Notes: generated from the letters alone by a model not told the origin. DNA of 7,742 nucleotides from Thermoleophilaceae bacterium (GCA_013812005.1 JACCUE010000019.1:1-7742); one strand, 5' to 3'; counted from the stretch's first letter, positions 1-6,078 are shown. Numbers and translations are program-made.

Positions 1-68
1 CGGCCCCCGTCCAGGCCCCGTCCCCGGTCCAGGCCGGCCAGGACACCCAGGCGCCGTCGGCAGGGCCC

Positions 69-1484
69 GTGGGACAGCAACGCCCGGGCGGACGGCGACG
101 CGGCCGCACCGGGCCCACCGAGGGTCGTGCTCGCGAGGGAGGCGCCGGCGGTGCGGACCGCGGCGGAGGTCTCGATCGCGCGGCAAAGCAGGCCCTCGCC
201 GGGTCGGTCGCGCGAGAACGCCGGGCTGCCGCCGAGCCGGCATCTCCGTCCGAGCCGGCATCTCGATCCGAGCCGGCATCTCGATCCGAACCGCCGCGGG
301 TGAAGGGCAAGGGCGAGATGAGCGCCGAGGAACCCGGGCGCGTGCAGGTGCTCGAGAAGACCGTGCGCGACATCGTCGAGGTCGTACCGGAGCCGATCAA
401 GGCGCTGCTCGCCGCTCTCGCGGTGCTGTCCATCGTGCTCGGCGGCGGCTACCTGGCCACCGCCGCACGCGCCCGCGGCCTCGCCCGCCAGCGCGCCGAC
501 CTGCTCCAGGACGTCGGGCTCCTCCAGACGGCCCTCCTGCCGCCCGTGCCCTCCATGGTCGGGGGGCTGCGGACCTCCGTCGCCTACCGCCCGTCCGACG
601 GCCCCGGCGCGGGAGGCGACTTCTACGACGCCCTCGCGCTTCCCGGCGGTCGCGCGGCTTTCATCCTGGGCGACGTCTCCGGCCACGGGCGCCAGGCGCT
701 GGCGCGGACCGCCTTCATGCGCTACACCTTGCGCGCCTACCTCGAGGCCGGACTGGAGCCCAGATCCACCCTGCAGGTGGCCGGACGCGTGATCGGGGAG
801 CATCTGGACGGGGGGCACTTCGCCACCGTGGTGGTGGCGGTACACGATCCGGTGGACGGCTCGCTGACCTATGCCTGTGCGGGACATCCGGCTCCGATCG
901 TGGTGGGCGCCAGCCGGCCGGAGCCGGTGCTGGCCGGCTCCTCGCCGCCGATCGGCCTTGGCTTGCGCACGGGCTTGCGCCAGACCACCGTGCCCTTCCC
1001 GTCGGGATCGGTGGCATGCCTCTACACCGACGGCCTGGTCGAGGCACGAACCGAGGACGGCATGCTCGGCCACACGCGCCTGGCGGACATCGTGGAGGGC
1101 TTGGGCCGGGGCGCCACCGCCGACGGCCTACTCGAAGCGGTGGCCGCCGAGGCTCGGCTGGTCTCCGATGACATGGCGACCGTGGTGCTCAGCCCGACGG
1201 CCGGAGTCACCTCCGGCGGCTTCCGCTGCGAGCACCTCGAGGTGGATGCGGAGGAGGCCGAGAGCGGTCTCACGGAGCGCTTCCTCACCGCCTGCGAGGT
1301 GCCGACCGACCGCCTGGCCGAGGCCGCCGCCGAGGCCCGCGCCCTGGCCGCGAGGCACGGAGGGGCGGTCCTCTCCGTGCGCTTCGGGACCGTGGACCCC
1401 CGGGTGGAGGTGCTGCCCCACAACGTGACCAGCCTGGAGGCGGCATCGCGCCTCCGCGTCGTGCCCGCCCGCAGCTCGGCCTGA
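69..1484 (+). CDS. SpoIIE/PP2C-type serine phosphatase, single membrane anchor (5' end may lie outside the window)
   Basis: A PPM-family phosphatase with a SpoIIE/RsbU-type domain; such enzymes dephosphorylate anti-anti-sigma (STAS) proteins in partner-switching control of sigma factors. Counting from GTG 69, residues 1-85 are disordered and rich in Arg, Gly, Ala and Pro. A hydrophobic helix spans about 112-134, followed by a basic, coiled-coil-like linker. The phosphatase domain covers about 150-376. Metal-binding signatures are visible: GGDFYD (182-187), GDVSGHG (201-207), CAGHPAP (270-276), YTDGLVEAR (319-327) and DDMATVVL (367-374), so it is probably active. A tail of about 90 residues follows that I do not recognise. 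The frame has no stop back to base 3, where it would encode Pro/Ala/Gln-rich sequence, so the real start may be off the left edge. ATG 318 (residue 84) is the other plausible start and would give a compact membrane protein of 388 residues. No partner STAS or anti-sigma gene is visible. The family is confident; the start is not. Confidence 0.9.
   Translation: MGQQRPGGRRRGRTGPTEGRAREGGAGGADRGGGLDRAAKQALAGSVARERRAAAEPASPSEPASRSEPASRSEPPRVKGKGEMSAEEPGRVQVLEKTVRDIVEVVPEPIKALLAALAVLSIVLGGGYLATAARARGLARQRADLLQDVGLLQTALLPPVPSMVGGLRTSVAYRPSDGPGAGGDFYDALALPGGRAAFILGDVSGHGRQALARTAFMRYTLRAYLEAGLEPRSTLQVAGRVIGEHLDGGHFATVVVAVHDPVDGSLTYACAGHPAPIVVGASRPEPVLAGSSPPIGLGLRTGLRQTTVPFPSGSVACLYTDGLVEARTEDGMLGHTRLADIVEGLGRGATADGLLEAVAAEARLVSDDMATVVLSPTAGVTSGGFRCEHLEVDAEEAESGLTERFLTACEVPTDRLAEAAAEARALAARHGGAVLSVRFGTVDPRVEVLPHNVTSLEAASRLRVVPARSSA
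234..287 (+). repeat. 18-nt tandem repeat, three copies, inside the phosphatase gene
   Basis: Three consecutive 18-nt units start at 234, 252 and 270; the last two are identical and the first differs at two bases. A partial fourth unit begins at 288. In frame they encode the six-residue repeat EPASxS (residues about 56-73), part of a disordered linker before the membrane helix. Copy number could vary by replication slippage without breaking the frame. Confidence 0.85.
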
Positions 1485-1512
1485 CACGACCGAGGACAAC
1501 GGCAGGCGAGGC

Positions 1513-2529
1513 TCAGGAGGCGTCGGGGCCCACGCGGACCAGCATCTTGCCGATGTTCTCTCCTTCCAGCAGACCGATGAACGCCTCCGGCATGCGCTCG
1601 ATTCCGTCGACCACCGTCTCGCGGTACTTCATCTCGCCGCTGTCCACGTAGCCGGAGACCTCCTCCACGAAGCGTGGGTAGAGGTCGTAGTGGTCGGTCA
1701 CGATGAAGCCGCGCATGGTCACCCGGCTGACCACCATCGCTGCCATGTTGCGCGGGCCGGGCGGCGGCTCCTCGAGGTTGTAGAGGGAGACCATCCCGCA
1801 GAGGGGGATCCGGCCGAAGCCGTTCATCCGCCCGAGGGCGGCCTCGAGGTGATCGCCGCCCACGTTGTCGAAGTACACGTCGATGCCCTGTGGGCAGTGC
1901 TCGCGCAGGGCGTTGGAGAGATCCTCCGCCTTGTAGTTGAACGCGGCGTCGAAGCCCAGCTCCTGCGTGAGGAAGTCGACCTTCTCCTGTGACCCGGCAC
2001 TGCCGACCGTCCGGGCGCCCCAGATGCGCGCGAGCTGGCCCACCACGCTGCCGACCGCGCCGGCGGCTGCCGACACGAAGACGGTCTCACCTTCCCGGGG
2101 CCTGCCGAACTCGGTCAGGCCGACGTAGGCCGTCAGCCCGGGCATGCCGAGCACTCCCAGCGCCGTCGAGACCGGGGCCAGGGAGGGGTCCACGGTGAGC
2201 AGGCCGTCTCCGTTGGACAGATAGCGCTCGCGCCAGCCCTGAAGGCTCAGCACCCACGAGCCCTCCTCGATCGCGTCGCTGCGGGAGGCCACCACCTGTC
2301 CCACGGCCCCGCCCTGGAGCACGTCGCCGACCTGAAAGGGCGGGATGTAGGACTTCACGTCGCGCATCCGGCCGCGCATGTACGGGTCCACGGAGAGATA
2401 GCTGTTGCGCACGAGCGCCTCGCCCTCGCCTACCTCAGGAAGCTCGACCTCGGCCAGCTCGAAGTTCTCGGGGACGGGAGCGCCGTCGGGGCGGGAGACC
2501 AGGCGGATCTCCCTCGTGGTCTCGGCCAT
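1513..2529 (-). CDS. NADP-dependent medium-chain oxidoreductase, CurA / prostaglandin-reductase-like
   Basis: A 338-residue zinc-independent member of the medium-chain dehydrogenase/reductase superfamily, the usual length for the CurA/YncB and leukotriene B4 12-hydroxydehydrogenase group. These enzymes use NADPH to reduce the double bond of alpha,beta-unsaturated ketones and aldehydes. Visible features are the family signature SVDPYMRGRM (46-55), the dinucleotide-fold glycines G157, G160 and G164 in an AAAGAVGSVVG loop, the family's YFDNVGGDHLEAAL block (219-232), the GRIPLCGMVSLYN block (239-251), and RGFIVTDH near 273. The zinc ligands of alcohol dehydrogenases are absent, as expected. It converges on the phosphatase gene with a 28-bp gap and diverges from the ThDP enzyme with a 50-bp gap. 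The ATG at 2529 is supported by a TAGTGT box only 6 nt upstream, implying a leaderless mRNA; no good Shine-Dalgarno is present. The true substrate is unknown. Family very likely, CurA activity itself unproven. Confidence 0.92.
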   Translation of the reverse strand: MAETTREIRLVSRPDGAPVPENFELAEVELPEVGEGEALVRNSYLSVDPYMRGRMRDVKSYIPPFQVGDVLQGGAVGQVVASRSDAIEEGSWVLSLQGWRERYLSNGDGLLTVDPSLAPVSTALGVLGMPGLTAYVGLTEFGRPREGETVFVSAAAGAVGSVVGQLARIWGARTVGSAGSQEKVDFLTQELGFDAAFNYKAEDLSNALREHCPQGIDVYFDNVGGDHLEAALGRMNGFGRIPLCGMVSLYNLEEPPPGPRNMAAMVVSRVTMRGFIVTDHYDLYPRFVEEVSGYVDSGEMKYRETVVDGIERMPEAFIGLLEGENIGKMLVRVGPDAS

Positions 2530-2535
2530 GGACCG

Positions 2536-2541
2536 ACACTA
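2536..2541 (-). promoter_or_regulatory. Putative -10 box of the oxidoreductase gene (leaderless start)
   Basis: On the minus strand TAGTGT lies 6 nt before the ATG at 2529, which places the transcription start at or next to the start codon. No TTGACA-like -35 is visible at the expected 16-18 bp spacing. The same layout recurs at three other genes in this window. Confidence 0.5.
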
Positions 2542-2564
2542 CCCGGCCCCGCCTGGCGCTGGGA

Positions 2565-2570
2565 TAGGCT
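2565..2570 (+). promoter_or_regulatory. Putative -10 box of the ThDP enzyme gene (leaderless start)
   Basis: TAGGCT lies 9 nt before the ATG at 2580, so transcription would begin at about the start codon. The purine-rich GGGATAGG overlapping it (2561-2568) could instead act as a distant, poor ribosome-binding site. Its expected -35 position (2542-2547) abuts the -10 of the divergent gene at 2536-2541. Confidence 0.5.
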
Positions 2571-2579
2571 GCGCGGCCG

Positions 2580-4232
2580 ATGGCCGCACGGGAGCAGTCC
2601 GAGCAGGACGCTGGGCTCCACGGCGGGCGACTGGTCGCCAAGCGCCTCAAGGCCCACGGGGTCACCAAGCTGTTCACGCTCTCGGGTGGGCACCTCTTCT
2701 CGATATACGACGGTTGTCGCGAGGAGGGGATCGACATCGTCGACACCCGCCACGAGCAGTCGGCGGCGTTCGCCGCCGAGGGATGGGCCAAGGCCACCCG
2801 CCGGCCAGGGGTGTGCGCCCTCACCGCCGGGCCCGGTGTCACGAATGCGATGAGCGCCCTCGGCTCCGCTCTGCAGAACGGCTCGCCGCTGGTGGCGCTC
2901 GGAGGCCGGGCGCCCGCGATGCGCTGGGGCCAGGGCTCGCTTCAGGAGATCGACCACGTCCCATTCGTCGCGCCGCTCACGCGCTCCGCCGCCACGGCGG
3001 GCTCGACAGCCGAGATCCCAGGCCTGGTCGACGGTGCGTTCGCCGCGGCTCTCGGGCCGCCGTCCGGCCCGGCGTTCGTCGACTTCCCGCTCGACGTCGT
3101 GTTCATGGAGGCCGACGTGGACGCCGACTCGGAAGTCGAGCATCTCGATCCCCTCGCGCAGCCCGCCTCCGAAGGCGCAGAGCGGGCGGCGGAGCTGCTG
3201 CGTGGTGCGAAGCGGCCGGTGATCATGGCCGGCACCGGGCTCTACTGGGCCCATGGCGAGCACGCACTGCGCGCGCTTGCGGAGGAGCGGCGCGTGCCGG
3301 TGTTCGTGAACGGCCTCGGTCGCGGCTGCATGCCCGGCGATCACGAGCTGTTCTTTTCCCGCGCGCGCGGGCAGGGCCTCGAGGGAGCCGACGTGGCCCT
3401 GGTGATCGGCGTGCCGATGGACTTCCGCCTCGGCTTCGGCGGCTCCTTCGGCGACGACACGCAGATCGTGATCGTCGACTCCGCGCAGACCGACCGCCGA
3501 CCGCCGCGCGACGCCGCGCTCGAGCTCTACGGGGGCATCGGTGCCACGCTGGACGCCATCCGCGAGGGCGGCTCCGGCGGCCCAGACCGTTCGGCGTGGG
3601 TCGGCTCCCTGCGCGAGGCAGAGGACGAGCAGCGCGCATCCGAGCAGGCCGAGCTCACCGACGACCGTGCCCCTCTGCATCCGCTGCGGCTGTATCACGA
3701 GCTGCGCCAGGTGCTCGCGCGCGACGCCGTGGTGATCGGCGACGGCGGCGACTTCGTCTCCTACGCCGGCCGGGTGATCGATACCTACGAGCCCGGATGC
3801 TGGATGGACCCAGGGCCGTTCGGGTGCCTCGGCGCCGGGCCGGGCTATGCGCTGGCGGCCAAGCTGGCCAACCCGGACAGGCAGGTGTGCCTGCTGCTGG
3901 GCGATGGGGCCTTCGGCTTCAGCGGCATGGAGTTCGACACGCTGGTGCGCCATGGGGTGCCCGTGGTGGCGGTGATGGGCAACAACGGCATCTGGGCGCT
4001 CGAGAAGCACCCGATGGAGTTCCTCTACGGCTACTCCGTGGCCGCCGACCTGCAGCCCAACTGCCGCTATGACCGGGTGGTCGAGGCGCTCGGGGGGCAT
4101 GGCGAGCTGGTGGAGCGCCCCCAGGAGCTGCGGCCGGCGCTCGAGCGCGCCTTCGCATCGGGCAGGCCGGCGCTCGTGAACGTGATGACGGATCCGAGCG
4201 TGGTTTACCCGCGCCGGTCAAATCTGGCCTGA
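2580..4232 (+). CDS. ThDP-dependent acetolactate-synthase-like enzyme (ILVBL/HACL2-like 2-hydroxyacyl-CoA lyase candidate)
   Basis: A complete 550-residue thiamine-diphosphate enzyme of the acetolactate synthase / 2-hydroxyacyl-CoA lyase superfamily. The N-terminal pyrimidine-binding domain (about 13-175) carries the cofactor-activating glutamate, E59, in VDTRHEQSAAFAAEG, followed by TAGPGVTNA (82-90). A central domain (about 195-330) includes RPVIMAGTG (212-220). The C-terminal pyrophosphate-binding domain (about 365-540) has the GDG...NN metal/ThDP motif at G441-D442-G443 and N468-N469. The segments DTRHE, TAGPGVTN and LGGRAP...G.LQEIDHV recall mammalian ILVBL (HACL2) more than classical IlvB. 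No regulatory small subunit follows, arguing against a role in valine/isoleucine synthesis. It could also be an oxalyl-CoA decarboxylase or carboligase relative. The ATG at 2580 fits the TAGGCT box 9 nt upstream. It stands alone between a divergent oxidoreductase and a convergent ppx. Family sure, substrate unknown. Confidence 0.92.
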   Translation: MAAREQSEQDAGLHGGRLVAKRLKAHGVTKLFTLSGGHLFSIYDGCREEGIDIVDTRHEQSAAFAAEGWAKATRRPGVCALTAGPGVTNAMSALGSALQNGSPLVALGGRAPAMRWGQGSLQEIDHVPFVAPLTRSAATAGSTAEIPGLVDGAFAAALGPPSGPAFVDFPLDVVFMEADVDADSEVEHLDPLAQPASEGAERAAELLRGAKRPVIMAGTGLYWAHGEHALRALAEERRVPVFVNGLGRGCMPGDHELFFSRARGQGLEGADVALVIGVPMDFRLGFGGSFGDDTQIVIVDSAQTDRRPPRDAALELYGGIGATLDAIREGGSGGPDRSAWVGSLREAEDEQRASEQAELTDDRAPLHPLRLYHELRQVLARDAVVIGDGGDFVSYAGRVIDTYEPGCWMDPGPFGCLGAGPGYALAAKLANPDRQVCLLLGDGAFGFSGMEFDTLVRHGVPVVAVMGNNGIWALEKHPMEFLYGYSVAADLQPNCRYDRVVEALGGHGELVERPQELRPALERAFASGRPALVNVMTDPSVVYPRRSNLA

Positions 4233-4234
4233 GG

Positions 4235-4264
4235 CCGAGGACCGTCGCCCGGCGGGATCCTCGG
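4235..4264 (+). terminator. Hairpin just after the ThDP enzyme stop
   Basis: CCGAGGA (4235-4241) pairs perfectly with TCCTCGG (4258-4264) around a G/C-rich 16-nt loop, starting 2 nt after the TGA stop. The tail is only weakly T-containing, so it is either a weak terminator or a 3'-end stabilising hairpin. Confidence 0.45.
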
Positions 4265-4269
4265 TCGCT

Positions 4270-4303
4270 TAAATGAAACCGCCCGGACCGAAGTCCGAGC
4301 GGT
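4270..4303 (-). terminator. Intrinsic terminator with UUCG tetraloop, minus-strand direction
   Basis: Bases 4278-4288 pair with 4293-4303. Read on the minus strand this is an 11-bp stem with one U·G wobble, capped by a C(UUCG)G tetraloop and followed by the T-rich tail TTCATTTA. Read on the plus strand the wobble becomes a C·A mismatch, the loop is CGAA and there is no T tail, so the minus direction is clearly preferred. It would end transcripts from ppx and/or the candidate small RNA just upstream of it. Confidence 0.75.
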
Positions 4304-4461
4304 CTCTAAGCGGCCCAATCAGGACGGGCAGGGGTACGTGCCTTGAAAGGGCCTGGTGGTCCGAACGTGGGAGGCGCCGATACTATGCGGCTGCGCCCGG
4401 ACCTATGGACCGAACAGACGAGAGAGCCATGGGATGAAGCACGACTCTTCCAAGCTCGGCT
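4270..4461 (-). ncRNA. Candidate small RNA of about 190 nt, unrecognised class
   Basis: No reading frame here looks like a protein. A clear -10 box, TATAGT, on the minus strand at 4473-4468 predicts a start near 4461, and a strong UUCG terminator ends at about 4270, bracketing a transcript of about 190 nt. Inside it, 4358-4363 pairs with 4398-4403 and 4373-4377 with 4393-4397, giving a stable hairpin with a 9-nt internal loop. I looked for tmRNA, SRP RNA, RNase P RNA and common riboswitch signatures and found none. The length resembles 6S RNA, but I could not pair the two ends into a closing stem. It may simply be the ppx 3' untranslated region with a chance promoter box. Confidence 0.35.
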
Positions 4462-4467
4462 AAGGCC

Positions 4468-4473
4468 ACTATA
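4468..4473 (-). promoter_or_regulatory. Putative -10 box between ppx and the UUCG terminator
   Basis: TATAGT on the minus strand, within a local TGTATATAGT run, is the most A/T-rich hexamer in this gap and matches the bacterial -10 consensus well. It lies about 26 nt after the ppx stop, pointing away from ppx. A weak -35-like TTCCCA sits 18 bp upstream. Confidence 0.4.
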
Positions 4474-4498
4474 TACACCCGTCGGACCAGATGGGAAG

Positions 4499-5449
4499 TT
4501 AACTTTTGTCTAAAGCTGGCCGGGAGAGATCGAGCGCCACGCCATGCAGGATGTCGGCCTCGCTGACGTCCACGTATTCGAGCCGGAAGGCACGCATGGA
4601 CTCGACGAGGATCGTCGCGCCGGCGACGATGGTGGGGGCGCGGTCGGGGTGCAGGCCCGGCACGACTCGGCGCTGATCGAGGGGCATGGCGGCCAGCCTC
4701 GCCAGCATCCGCTCACACTCGCCGAGCACTAGCCGGTAGCCGTCCACGCGGGCGGCGTCGTAGGGCGTCAGCTCCTGGTCGATGGCGGCGAGCGAGGTCG
4801 CAGTCCCGGCCACGGCGATGCCCGCCTCCACCGAGTCGCGCACGTGCACCGGCACACCGGCGGCAACGATATCGCGCGCCGCAGCGGCCAGCGCCTCGAG
4901 ATCCTCGTGCGGTGGCGGGTCGCCGGTCAGGTGGCGTTCGCTCTGGCGCACGGAGCCCAGGCGCGTCGAAACGTGAAAGGCCGGGTCTTCCCCGGGCCGT
5001 CCGACCACGTACTCGGTGCTGCCGCCGCCGATGTCGATCACGAGCACCGATCCGCCCTCGGCGGGCCGGCCGCCGGTGGCGCCCAGGAAGGTGAGCCGTG
5101 CCTCCTCCTCGCCGGAGATGATCCGGATCTCGAACCCCGAGCGCTCGCGCACGGTCTCCCGGAACTCGGGCCCGTTGGCGGCGTCGCGCACCGCGCTGGT
5201 GGCCACCGCGACCGACAGCTCGGCCCCGTGGCGATCGGCCACCTCCCGGTAGCGACCGAGGCAGCCGTGCACCCGCTCCATGGCGTCTTCGGCCAGCCGC
5301 CCGCTGGAGTCCACGCCCTGCCCGAGTCGCGTGACCTCGCTCAGGCGCTCGACCTCCACGAGCTCGCCCTCGCGCGGCAGGTCGGCCACCAGCAGCCGCG
5401 TGGAGTTCGTGCCGAGGTCCGCCACCGCGATGCGCTGCACGCCGCCCAT
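4499..5449 (-). CDS. ppx: Exopolyphosphatase, Ppx/GppA family (single-domain actinobacterial type)
   Basis: A 316-residue Ppx/GppA phosphatase of the ASKHA (actin-like ATPase) fold. It hydrolyses terminal phosphate from inorganic polyphosphate and possibly pppGpp, linking it to the stringent and phosphate-stress responses; it is cytoplasmic. Signatures in order: DLGTNSTRLLV (11-21, phosphate loop 1), ATSAVRDAANGPEF (83-96), the catalytic-glutamate block SGEEEARLTFLGA (112-124), VIDIGGGSTEYVVG (137-150, phosphate loop 2), GSVRQSERHL (165-174), AGTATSLAAI (214-223) and VSEADILHGVAL (295-306). It lacks the C-terminal HD-like domain of the roughly 500-residue E. coli enzymes, as do the short Mycobacterium Ppx proteins. 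The ATG at 5449 is supported by a TAGCGT box 9 nt upstream, implying a leaderless mRNA. It diverges from the initiator tRNA gene by 92 bp. Ppx and GppA activities cannot be told apart from sequence alone. Confidence 0.93.
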   Translation of the reverse strand: MGGVQRIAVADLGTNSTRLLVADLPREGELVEVERLSEVTRLGQGVDSSGRLAEDAMERVHGCLGRYREVADRHGAELSVAVATSAVRDAANGPEFRETVRERSGFEIRIISGEEEARLTFLGATGGRPAEGGSVLVIDIGGGSTEYVVGRPGEDPAFHVSTRLGSVRQSERHLTGDPPPHEDLEALAAAARDIVAAGVPVHVRDSVEAGIAVAGTATSLAAIDQELTPYDAARVDGYRLVLGECERMLARLAAMPLDQRRVVPGLHPDRAPTIVAGATILVESMRAFRLEYVDVSEADILHGVALDLSRPALDKS

Positions 5450-5458
5450 GAGCGGAGC

Positions 5459-5464
5459 ACGCTA
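5459..5464 (-). promoter_or_regulatory. Putative -10 box of ppx (leaderless start)
   Basis: Minus-strand TAGCGT lies 9 nt before the ppx ATG at 5449. There is no Shine-Dalgarno in the gap and no TTGACA-like -35. Confidence 0.5.
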
Positions 5465-5503
5465 CCCGGCTGCAGCACCGCTCGGTCCCGTCCCCTGCCC
5501 GGC

Positions 5504-5530
5504 TTGACGCTTACCGAGAGTTGCTAGATT
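5504..5530 (+). promoter_or_regulatory. Promoter of the initiator tRNA gene
   Basis: TTGACG (-35, 5504-5509) and TAGATT (-10, 5525-5530) are 15 bp apart, and TGC directly before the -10 makes it an extended -10 element. The predicted start is about 5537, a few bases before the mature tRNA 5' end at 5542. The short spacer is compensated by near-consensus boxes, unlike the -10-only promoters of the protein genes here. Confidence 0.65.
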
Positions 5531-5541
5531 CACATCTACGC

Positions 5542-5615
<74 letters not shown>

Positions 5616-5619
5616 CTCA

Positions 5620-5647
5620 CGAAAGGCCCGCTATAGCGGGCCTTTCG
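5620..5647 (+). terminator. Perfect 28-bp palindrome, terminator of the tRNA gene
   Basis: Bases 5620-5633 are the exact reverse complement of 5634-5647. As RNA this gives a stem of about 12 bp capped by TATA, beginning 5 nt after the tRNA, with CTTTCG in the closing arm. There is no long T run beyond it, but the hairpin is very stable and symmetrical, so it could act in both directions. Confidence 0.75.
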
Positions 5648-5677
5648 CGTTGAAGGGCCCGGCGCCAAGGAGGTGCC

Positions 5678-5878
5678 GTGTCCCGGATATGTCCCGAAAA
5701 GTTCCCGCTCGCGCCGCGCAACATCGGCAACACGTGGACGGGTGTAAGCCCACCGGGGAGTGGCACCCTTCGTCCTCATCTGCTTGTCGCGGCGATCCGC
5801 GTTATCGCTTGGCGCCGAGAGGAGAAGCGTGCCCGCGGCCTTCGAAGACTTCCCCTTACAACGGAGGCTGTCGCATGA
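5678..5878 (+). CDS. Doubtful small ORF after the tRNA terminator (66 aa)
   Basis: The reading frame starts with GTG, preceded by a near-perfect Shine-Dalgarno AAGGAGGT (5667-5674), though only 3 nt separate the two, closer than usual. The 66-residue product is basic, with no recognisable domain, membrane helix or motif. Its stop overlaps the ATG of the next small ORF (ATGA at 5875-5878), as in translationally coupled genes. Codon choice lacks the strong G/C third-position bias of the other genes, so this may be chance or a decayed gene. Confidence 0.18.
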   Translation: MSRICPEKFPLAPRNIGNTWTGVSPPGSGTLRPHLLVAAIRVIAWRREEKRARGLRRLPLTTEAVA

Positions 5879-6078
5879 ACCCCAACGAGCTCGTGAGATC
5901 CGTTTCAAGGGTGGGCTTCGAAACATGGCCGCCGTTTCCACCACGGCCGCGCCACTCGTCGCGCGCTTGGTCGCGCGCTCCTAAATGCACTCGCTGCATC
6001 TTGCCCTCGCCGTGCCGGCGACTGCTAGCCAGGCGGGCTTCCTGGCTCGAGGTAGAGCCGCGGTGTCGCGGCCGGTGA
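5875..6078 (+). CDS. Doubtful small ORF overlapping the glycosyltransferase 3' end (67 aa)
   Basis: ATG 5875 follows a good Shine-Dalgarno (CGGAGG, 5862-5867) at 7-nt spacing. The first codons (MNPNELV) show coding-like third-position bias, but from about residue 18 the product becomes a Pro/Arg/Ser-rich string typical of noncoding high-GC DNA. The last 54 nt run antisense into the convergent glycosyltransferase gene. A frameshifted remnant is possible. No function can be assigned. Confidence 0.12.
   Translation: MNPNELVRSVSRVGFETWPPFPPRPRHSSRAWSRAPKCTRCILPSPCRRLLARRASWLEVEPRCRGR
5958..5979. repeat. Short direct repeat / GC-rich hairpin
   Basis: GTCGCGCGCT occurs twice, at 5958-5967 and 5970-5979. 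Because GCGCGC is self-complementary, the two copies can also pair as a 6-bp stem around TTGGTC. It lies in the otherwise unexplained 5648-6024 gap, 46 nt beyond the glycosyltransferase stop, and may contribute to ending that transcript. Confidence 0.4.

Noticed and set aside
1485..1512. Terminator between the convergent phosphatase and oxidoreductase genes
   Set aside because: The 28-bp gap shows no hairpin with a T tail on either strand.
2430..4100. 556-codon minus-strand ORF opposite the ThDP enzyme, and a 555-codon plus-strand ORF at 2405-4072
   Set aside because: These are high-GC shadow frames. Their products are Arg/Gly/His-rich without motifs, while frame 2580-4232 carries all ThDP signatures.
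2580..4232. Classical IlvB acetolactate synthase of branched-chain amino acid synthesis
   Set aside because: No small subunit or ilv neighbours, and the motif context looks closer to ILVBL/HACL2, so the specific name ilvB was not given.
4270..4461. 6S RNA, tmRNA, SRP RNA, RNase P RNA or a riboswitch in the ppx downstream gap
   Set aside because: No diagnostic motifs of these families could be found, and the two ends do not pair into the closing stem expected for 6S RNA; kept only as an unclassified candidate.
4844..5527. 227-codon plus-strand ORF antisense to ppx
   Set aside because: Low-complexity His/Arg/Ala composition and it overlaps the tRNA promoter; ppx is unambiguous on the other strand.
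5902..5924. GTTTC...GAAAC unit reminiscent of CRISPR repeat ends
   Set aside because: Only one copy exists, with no spacer-repeat pattern and no cas gene; it is just a small imperfect hairpin.
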